The notes under the pieces were generated by a model that worked only from the letters and a program-made list of their open reading frames with translations, searched no databases and had not been told where the DNA came from. The translations under genes and the position numbers were made by a program. This document shows positions 1 to 4,138 of a stretch of DNA of 10,303 bases, one piece after another. The stretch covers positions 1 through 10,303 of the forward strand of contig JAPLTI010000336.1 of NCBI GenBank assembly GCA_026398285.1, given 5' to 3'. This DNA is from Verrucomicrobiota bacterium. GTDB taxonomy: Bacteria; Verrucomicrobiota; Verrucomicrobiia; Chthoniobacterales; Terrimicrobiaceae. Every line of letters begins with the position of its first letter. Within the stretch, counting starts at the first letter, position 1.

Positions 1-28
1 ATTGGCATCTTTTTAGCTAATCAAAATT

Positions 29-1972
29 TTAGTGCGGAGGAACAAAGGTGTCTCTAGTTTTCTTAGCATTTTCCTTCCAAGAGTTATCGCTTTCATATCT
101 GTCCCAAGCAGGCAATAATACCCCTGCTGTATCGTGTGGCGAGTCAGTGGTGGCGGGTGGAAAGCAAGCGTCGAGCGTCGAGCGTCGATTGTCAAGATTT
201 TGAGTGGCGGGTGATGAAATCGCATCCATAAGCTGCAAGGCACCTCGCAGGGTTTCTTCGAGATCATCGGGCTCTACGAAGACACCGAGATGGTATTTCT
301 CCACAACAGTTTTCAACGGACCCGAGCCTGAAGAAGCGAGCACCAACTTCCGTGCAGAAACGGCCGCATTAAGCACCCCGCTTGCCGAGCGGAATTTTGC
401 ACTGTAGGTCACGAGCACAACATCACACACCGCAAAGATATCACCCACTTCGTCTTCAGGAATTCTTCGAACATCCCATCGGCACCGATCCGCCACACCA
501 AGTTCCTCGGCGAGATTTTGATAAAACTCCGGTGGCCTCGATGAACCCGAATCCCCCTTCCCAGCCACCAGCAACTTTACATGCTTCGGAAGATGAGTAA
601 TCGCCCGCAAAAACAAATCCAAATTCTTCCCATCCCGGATCTGGCCAAAGGCCAGGAAGACAACATCTGCGGGAGCAGATGTGTCGAGAGTCGAGGGTCG
701 AGAGTCGAGAGCTTCAAAATTAGAACCACGGATTTCACAATCGAGCGCCGGGGCAGGCGCGAGAACCGAAAGCTTGGGAAAGCTGAAGGAAGAGCAACTG
801 AAAGTTGGCCCCAAAGGGGCGCAGCATCGGGGACGATGCAAGTCATCGAGCGACCGAAGGTCGGCCCGAAGGGCGAGACGAGAGGGATCGAGCGAGTCAA
901 AATTAACGGATGAAGAATTTCCCTTGGAAGCGCTGGGATCATTCGCTGTGCGAATGGATTGGTGGTTTTGCGAGTCCATCTGCAAGCCAGCTTGCGACTG
1001 GCCCTCCAAAAACCCTGACGAATCAGCAAACTGATCCACTCCAACACTTCCAATTCCCCTATCTCCTATCTGCGATATCCGATCTGTTGGCGCGATGTGC
1101 TCTCCAGCAGGGCCACTCGCGGAGCGAGTGAGCGATTCAGAAGCAGGCGAGTCGGCAAGCGCGCTTGCCAGAGAGTCTGATTCGGAAGCGCCAGCTTGGC
1201 CTGCCCAAGCTTCGCCCTGCGCTTCTACCCTTTCGTGTTCCTTCGTGTGATTCGTGGTTCCCCATCCGTGTATATCCGAGTCATCCGTGGTTAAAAACCC
1301 AAGCCTTCTTCTCATTTCGAGCCTCCCGATTTTCGGCTCAGCCACCTCATACGGCCCATGCGGAATCTGGTGCACTTGGATTCCCTCCGGCCGCTTTCCC
1401 CCAAAATCCACAGGAGTGTCATCGTGCACGAACACATGCCGCACGAACGAATAAGCCAGTCTCACTGACCACCGATGCCACCACAGCGGTCCCACCACAA
1501 AATCCCTCACCGGATCATGCGCAATTGTTCCAATCACCACGCCCTTCTTTGCTAACCTCCGCAAAGGCCACACCCAAAACGGAGCAAAGTATTCCTTGTA
1601 GCAAGCGAAGAGAACAGCGACATCTGCAGAGCCGAATTGGTGGCGAGTAGCGGGTAGCTGGTTGCGGGTAGAACTGGTTTGTGCGAGCTTTGTTGCCAAC
1701 TCTGCGACTCTTTTTGCATTCCGCCGCTGCCTAAGGGTCAGCCTCCAAACCGTGCTTATTTTCCCCACCAACCCTCGACGCTGGTCGCACGACACTCGAC
1801 CTTCTACGAATTTCTCCACCACAATCCCTCCCGCTAACCGATCCTTCGGAAACGACTCCTTGCACAAAAAATGAACCTCCATTCTTTGATTTACCAATGC
1901 AGCAGACTGCCGGATCGCATATTCCATGATCCCTCCTGAATCCGCTTCGCAGACGTAGAGAAGCTTTTTCAT
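29..1972 (-). CDS. GT4-like glycosyltransferase with large in-frame repeat insertions
   Basis: Probably a GT-B fold glycosyltransferase that adds a sugar to a lipid-linked polysaccharide intermediate at the cytoplasmic face. The N-domain starts with MKKLLYVCEADSGGIMEYAI (residues 1-20). The C-domain starts near residue 436 with DVVFLAFGQIRDGKNLDLFL and holds SGVLNAAVSARKLVLASSGS around 531-550, the place of the usual donor-binding region. The canonical E-x7-E pair is not obvious. The 647 residues are far more than the usual 370-400. Removing the repeat-derived parts (about 57-68, 98-115, 227-434 and 586-613) leaves a normal length. The large insertion falls in the linker just before the first C-domain strand. 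I chose the ATG at 1972 because it makes a 4-nt ATGA overlap with the kinase-like gene upstream; the reading frame stays open to 2002, which would add ten residues. No in-frame stop interrupts any insertion. Family assignment is good; donor and acceptor are unknown. Confidence 0.85.
   Translation of the reverse strand: MKKLLYVCEADSGGIMEYAIRQSAALVNQRMEVHFLCKESFPKDRLAGGIVVEKFVEGRVSCDQRRGLVGKISTVWRLTLRQRRNAKRVAELATKLAQTSSTRNQLPATRHQFGSADVAVLFACYKEYFAPFWVWPLRRLAKKGVVIGTIAHDPVRDFVVGPLWWHRWSVRLAYSFVRHVFVHDDTPVDFGGKRPEGIQVHQIPHGPYEVAEPKIGRLEMRRRLGFLTTDDSDIHGWGTTNHTKEHERVEAQGEAWAGQAGASESDSLASALADSPASESLTRSASGPAGEHIAPTDRISQIGDRGIGSVGVDQFADSSGFLEGQSQAGLQMDSQNHQSIRTANDPSASKGNSSSVNFDSLDPSRLALRADLRSLDDLHRPRCCAPLGPTFSCSSFSFPKLSVLAPAPALDCEIRGSNFEALDSRPSTLDTSAPADVVFLAFGQIRDGKNLDLFLRAITHLPKHVKLLVAGKGDSGSSRPPEFYQNLAEELGVADRCRWDVRRIPEDEVGDIFAVCDVVLVTYSAKFRSASGVLNAAVSARKLVLASSGSGPLKTVVEKYHLGVFVEPDDLEETLRGALQLMDAISSPATQNLDNRRSTLDACFPPATTDSPHDTAGVLLPAWDRYESDNSWKENAKKTRDTFVPPH
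133..216. repeat. heptamer array, 12 units
   Basis: Twelve consecutive 7-nt units keep phase for 84 nt. Three perfect GCGTCGA units (168-188) lie between degenerate units of the CGGGTGG and AGTGGCG type. On the minus strand it encodes about residues 586-613 near the C-terminus of the glycosyltransferase, between a helix of the C-domain and the final GVLLPAWDRYE segment. Confidence 0.75.
683..710. repeat. heptamer array, 4 units (GTCGAGA family), part of copy A
   Basis: Four units of GTCGAGA or GTCGAGG in perfect phase. Same family, number and position relative to the AACCACGGAT arm as 5290-5317. On the minus strand it encodes LDSRPSTLD. Confidence 0.9.
808..874. repeat. run of four perfect mini-hairpins, only in copy A
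   Basis: Stems in order: GCCCC-AAA-GGGGC (808-820), GCATCG-4 nt-CGATGC (824-839), CGACC-GAA-GGTCG (851-863) and GCCC-GAA-GGGC (864-874). Four stems with loops of 3-4 nt in 67 nt, all coding, in a segment with no counterpart in copy B. Confidence 0.8.
940..1169. repeat. hairpin series of copy A core
   Basis: Perfect stems in order: CATTCGC-TGT-GCGAATG (940-956), GCAAGC-CA-GCTTGC (982-995), ATCAG-CAAA-CTGAT (1022-1035), CACTCGC-GGA-GCGAGTG (1114-1130) and GGCAAGC-GC-GCTTGCC (1154-1169). Every one has a counterpart in the same order in copy B. Confidence 0.85.
1059..1086. repeat. heptamer array, 4 units (CTATCTC family)
   Basis: Four units such as CTATCTC and CGATCTG, in phase, lying inside copy A but absent from copy B. 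It encodes ISQIGDR on the minus strand. The same family and the same SQIGDR peptide recur in the acyltransferase gene at 3597-3631. Confidence 0.8.
1230..1292 (-). repeat. right arms of copy A (CACGGAT-type and CACGAA-type in tandem)
   Basis: Read on the minus strand there is first an AACCACGGAT arm with a diverged middle unit (CTCGGAT), then a second arm starting AACCACGAAT with CACGAA units. Two related arm sequences lie head to tail where copy B has one. Confidence 0.75.
1639..1673. repeat. heptamer array, 5 units (GGTAGCG family)
   Basis: Five units such as GGTGGCG and AGTAGCG, in phase. It encodes SSTRNQLPATRHQ (about residues 100-112) in the first GT4-like gene, just before the N-domain strand ADVAVLFA. 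Related to 4651-4685. Confidence 0.8.
1774..1808. repeat. degenerate heptamer array, 5 units (CTCGACG family)
   Basis: Units such as CTCGACG and CTCGACC in phase, with two diverged ones between. It encodes about EGRVSCDQRRG in the N-domain of the first GT4-like gene. This is the most diverged array, and chance is not excluded. Confidence 0.5.
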
Positions 1973-2715
1973 CTCGCCGTTTTCGGGATTATCCCCAGCC
2001 AATCCCTCGTCCAGGCACTCGGTTGACCAATAACCACATCGATCGGGACAAGATTCCCCGCATCATCTTTTAGAACATTATGAGGCTGAGCATCCAGAAT
2101 GACCAAGTCAAGCTCTGGGTTGAAAAAGACCGGCACTTCCAAATGCGGCATTTTTTGAAAACCCAAATATTCAAAGTAGCTTTCGATTTCCTGCTCGCTA
2201 GCCGTTGGGCAATCCAATCGGGATGCAATCCACACTTGCGAAATAACCAGTTGAAAACCTGATTCATTTTTGAGCGCTCCTAAAAATCGAACGCTCTCGC
2301 CAAAAATTTGATTATGAAGAGTCCAACGCGATAAATACTCGCTTGGAAATGCACTTAACCCAGGGCCGACAACGCTGTGACCAAAAGCACCCGGCCTTGT
2401 GACTTTGATTGCAAGCTGGCTGGCTGGATCAAAAAAAACTTCGTGCTCGGCACCAGAGGAGACTGCAGACAGCCTGCCAGACCAGTCGTCACCTAAGAAG
2501 CACTGCTCTTTTGCAAACCAGATTCCAAGCGAATCCACTTCCGCGAGTAGTCTGTCTTTCCTTGAGATGCAACCCTCAAACATTGCAAGCGCGCCTCCTC
2601 CAAGGTAATTTTGCGCTGCCTCAAGTAGATTTCTTTCAACTTTTGGGAATGTTCCTTCAGTTTTTCCGGAATAACGATCTTCAACATCATAAAAAAATTT
2701 TAGCTGCATTTTCAC
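1969..2715 (-). CDS. small protein-kinase-like protein
   Basis: 248 residues with the layout of a minimal protein-kinase-like fold. SSGAEHEVFFDP (86-97) resembles a nucleotide-binding loop, followed by LAIKV with a candidate ATP-binding lysine at 104. LVILDAQPHNVLKDD (204-218) has the D-x4-N pattern of a catalytic loop (D208, N213). LVPIDV (222-227) places D226 where the metal-binding aspartate of DFG would be. This resembles small kinase-like proteins of the 'polyvalent protein kinase' type, by motif recognition only. The start is GTG at 2715, with AAAGG ten nt upstream; an ATG two codons later is the alternative. The gene follows the FkbM gene after 92 nt and its stop overlaps the next glycosyltransferase start, so the two are probably translated together. 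A kinase-like protein in a glycan cluster could phosphorylate a sugar, lipid or protein; the substrate cannot be told. No repeat insertions are present. Confidence 0.7.
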   Translation of the reverse strand: MKMQLKFFYDVEDRYSGKTEGTFPKVERNLLEAAQNYLGGGALAMFEGCISRKDRLLAEVDSLGIWFAKEQCFLGDDWSGRLSAVSSGAEHEVFFDPASQLAIKVTRPGAFGHSVVGPGLSAFPSEYLSRWTLHNQIFGESVRFLGALKNESGFQLVISQVWIASRLDCPTASEQEIESYFEYLGFQKMPHLEVPVFFNPELDLVILDAQPHNVLKDDAGNLVPIDVVIGQPSAWTRDWLGIIPKTAR

Positions 2716-2807
2716 AATTGGTCAACCTTTACAAATCTTGATCAAATGCAAATTCGAGTTCGATTGCCGGGGTTCTTCAGTTTCCACTCACGCGGCGCAA
2801 AGGCGGA
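2716..2807 (-). other. 92-nt gap between the FkbM and kinase-like genes
   Basis: This is the longest non-coding interval in the window. Next to the FkbM stop it is GC-richer; towards the kinase-like start it is AT-richer. I see no convincing -35/-10 pair, no strong terminator hairpin followed by a T-run and no heptamer repeat. It could hold a weak internal promoter, but the sequence does not show one. Confidence 0.4.
2726..2730 (-). promoter_or_regulatory. candidate ribosome binding site for the kinase-like gene
   Basis: Read on the minus strand this is AAAGG, ten nt before the GTG at 2715. It supports the GTG start over the ATG two codons downstream, which would be 16 nt away. The match is short. 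Confidence 0.4.
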
Positions 2808-3557
2808 TCAGCTTTTCAGCGCATCCATCCAGGCGATCCCAAATCTTGAATTCTGCTCCAGCTTCACAATTTCAAATCCAATTCTACCAGCAGCTTTCTT
2901 CAAATCATCCAGAGTCCTTCCGCCCAGCAAATGATATTCCATGCGAATCGATCTGACCTTTTGGAAAGGAACTGGGTTTTCAAAAATTTCCCATTCCCCT
3001 CCTTCACAGTCTATTTTCAGCAAATCGATTTGAGTCCCGATTCGATCCAACACCGTATTAAAACCAATCATTTTTGATTCTCCCGCTCCATTTTCAAAAA
3101 CACCCATTCTTGAGTCCCCGGAATCTATGCAATGCCCGTTACCGCCCTTTGAACCTACAGCCTCTAGAAAAAAATCCCCCTGAATTTGTTCCAGATTTTT
3201 ACTCAAATGGCACTTTAATCGTGGATTTGGTTCATAAGCATGGATTTTCGCTTTGGGAAAAAGCGAGCCTGCTCTTAGCGAGAAAAGCCCGATATTTGCT
3301 CCAATATCGACAATTGTTTGGGGATAGTGATGCAGTGTTTTCAGTCCATATTCATCATCGAAAAACAAATTAATAAAATCATACTCCAAGCCATGCTCTG
3401 GCGGTGCATTTACTCTGAATCTTCTTCTTTTAAAAAAATAGGATTCCGGCAATAAAAATCGGGTAGTGCCAAAAAAAGGCACTCCCATTAGCGATGCTCT
3501 TAACGATCGCTTAATTAGAAAAATTATTTGTTCAAGATTTATAATCAAACGAGCCAA
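2808..3557 (-). CDS. FkbM-family SAM-dependent methyltransferase
   Basis: Transfers a methyl group from S-adenosylmethionine, in this setting most likely to a hydroxyl of a sugar in the polysaccharide. The SAM-binding motif I is VDIGANIGLFSL (83-94), the acidic motif II region is HAYEPNP (106-112), and the family signature LLKIDCEGGEWEIF lies at 179-192. The length of 249 residues fits the FkbM family. The start is uncertain. The longest form uses TTG at 3557, overlapping the acyltransferase stop by 13 nt. A TTG three codons later (3548) would give a 4-nt TTGA overlap. The first ATG is at residue 24, after a hydrophobic N-terminal stretch. All options keep the catalytic domain. The gene is AT-richer than the glycosyltransferase genes next to it and carries no repeat insertion. 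Confidence 0.88.
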   Translation of the reverse strand: MARLIINLEQIIFLIKRSLRASLMGVPFFGTTRFLLPESYFFKRRRFRVNAPPEHGLEYDFINLFFDDEYGLKTLHHYPQTIVDIGANIGLFSLRAGSLFPKAKIHAYEPNPRLKCHLSKNLEQIQGDFFLEAVGSKGGNGHCIDSGDSRMGVFENGAGESKMIGFNTVLDRIGTQIDLLKIDCEGGEWEIFENPVPFQKVRSIRMEYHLLGGRTLDDLKKAAGRIGFEIVKLEQNSRFGIAWMDALKS

Positions 3558-4138
3558 GACCTATAATCTAGCTCATACTCAAACCCCCGCTTTTCTCTAT
3601 CTCCGATCTGCGAAGTTCCATCTTCTATCTCCTGCGCGGCAACACGCTCCCCAATCTTTCTCGCCGGATTTCCCGCCACAATCGCATATGGATCAACATT
3701 CTTTGTAACTACGGAACCAGCCCCAACCACAGCCCCCTCGCCGATACTAACCCCCGGTAAAACAATCGCCCGATATCCAATCCAAACCCGATCACCGATT
3801 ACAACATCTCCCCCCCGATCTTCAAAAGTCGCCGATCTTGGATCATGGCCAAGCGTTAAAATAGTCGCCTCCGGGCCAATTGAGACGTTGCTTCCAGTGC
3901 GAATAGAAAATTTACGACCATCAAATAAACAGCCGAAGTTGATCACATTCCGTTTGCCGAGAAAAACTTTCCGCCCATTCAGGAAACGGCATCCCATCTG
4001 CACCCCGGATTTCGCACCTAAACTCCCAAGCCAGCCTCTCAAATAAACCTCCCGCAGCCGCCGCGATGGGAAATTCCCAGCCCATTGGTTGTATCCATAA
4101 GCCAAAACCGCCCCCGCAAAAATCCTTGCATTCATCAT
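3545..4138 (-). CDS. hexapeptide-repeat O-acyltransferase
   Basis: A left-handed beta-helix acyltransferase of the maltose/serine acetyltransferase-like group, probably O-acetylating a sugar of the polysaccharide from acetyl-CoA. Imperfect hexapeptide repeats run from about residue 40 to 150, clearest in VVIGDRVWIGYRAIVLPGV (112-130) and SIGEGAVVGAGSVVT (131-145). H98 in LTLGHDP (95-101) sits where the catalytic histidine is expected. YAIVAGNPARKIG (151-163) is the typical C-terminal signature. After it comes EIEDGTSQIGDREK (170-183), encoded by a heptamer array, before a native-looking aromatic tail ending YRSWLV. The start at 4138 gives a 4-nt ATGA overlap with the upstream glycosyltransferase; a second ATG follows directly. 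The stop overlaps the FkbM gene. It resembles WcaF/WbbJ-type enzymes, but a gene symbol is not warranted. Confidence 0.9.
   Translation of the reverse strand: MMNARIFAGAVLAYGYNQWAGNFPSRRLREVYLRGWLGSLGAKSGVQMGCRFLNGRKVFLGKRNVINFGCLFDGRKFSIRTGSNVSIGPEATILTLGHDPRSATFEDRGGDVVIGDRVWIGYRAIVLPGVSIGEGAVVGAGSVVTKNVDPYAIVAGNPARKIGERVAAQEIEDGTSQIGDREKRGFEYELDYRSWLV
3597..3631. repeat. heptamer array, 5 units (CTATCTC family)
   Basis: Units such as CTATCTC and CGATCTG flank a diverged middle unit, CGAAGTT. Read on the minus strand it gives EIEDGTSQIGDR in the tail of the acyltransferase. The diverged unit falls exactly where an unmodified GAGATAG unit would put TAG in frame. Confidence 0.78.

Larger units (their letters stand above)
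683..1292. repeat. composite repeat cassette, copy A (inside the first GT4-like gene)
   Basis: Order on the plus strand: four heptamers of the GTCGAGA type (683-710), a 13-nt spacer, an AACCACGGAT arm (724-733), an extra hairpin-rich segment absent from copy B (about 740-900), then a block alignable to copy B (about 910-1210). It ends with two CACGGAT/CACGAA-type arms facing the other way, the outermost ending in ATCCGTGGTT (1283-1292). A perfect hairpin, CATCTGC-4 nt-GCAGATG (664-681), borders the left array. It codes in frame for about 208 residues of the host glycosyltransferase. The plus-strand block 974-1003 is identical to 5422-5451. It differs from copy B by the extra hairpin segment and by a heptamer array at 1059-1086. 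No open frame for a transposase is inside. Confidence 0.8.

Noticed and set aside
1..28. Start of a further downstream gene at the ATG on the minus strand (positions 8-6)
   Set aside because: Only two codons are inside the window and the upstream AAAAAG is a poor ribosome site; it cannot be supported.
107..128. Possible hairpin AGCAGG ... CCTGCT beside the first heptamer array
   Set aside because: A six-base stem with a 10-nt loop, inside coding sequence and not adjacent to the array edge; may be chance.
683..1292. CRISPR array
   Set aside because: Units are 7 nt and directly adjacent, without spacers of 30-40 nt, and no cas genes are present.
683..1292. Intein in the glycosyltransferase
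   Set aside because: No intein start (Cys/Ser) with the usual blocks, no HN-Cys end, and the peptide is repeat-derived and low in complexity.
681..1650. Long plus-strand open frames across the first glycosyltransferase gene
   Set aside because: They lie opposite a coherent glycosyltransferase frame, have no recognisable domains, and arise from repeat DNA with few stops.
29..1972. The oversized glycosyltransferase genes as pseudogenes or assembly chimeras
   Set aside because: Both frames stay open through every insertion, the flanking domains continue in the correct order, and start/stop overlaps with neighbours are intact. Two different sites carrying alike cassettes argues against a simple assembly error.
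2716..2807. Terminator after the FkbM gene
   Set aside because: Only short GC-rich complementarity and no following T-run on the minus strand.
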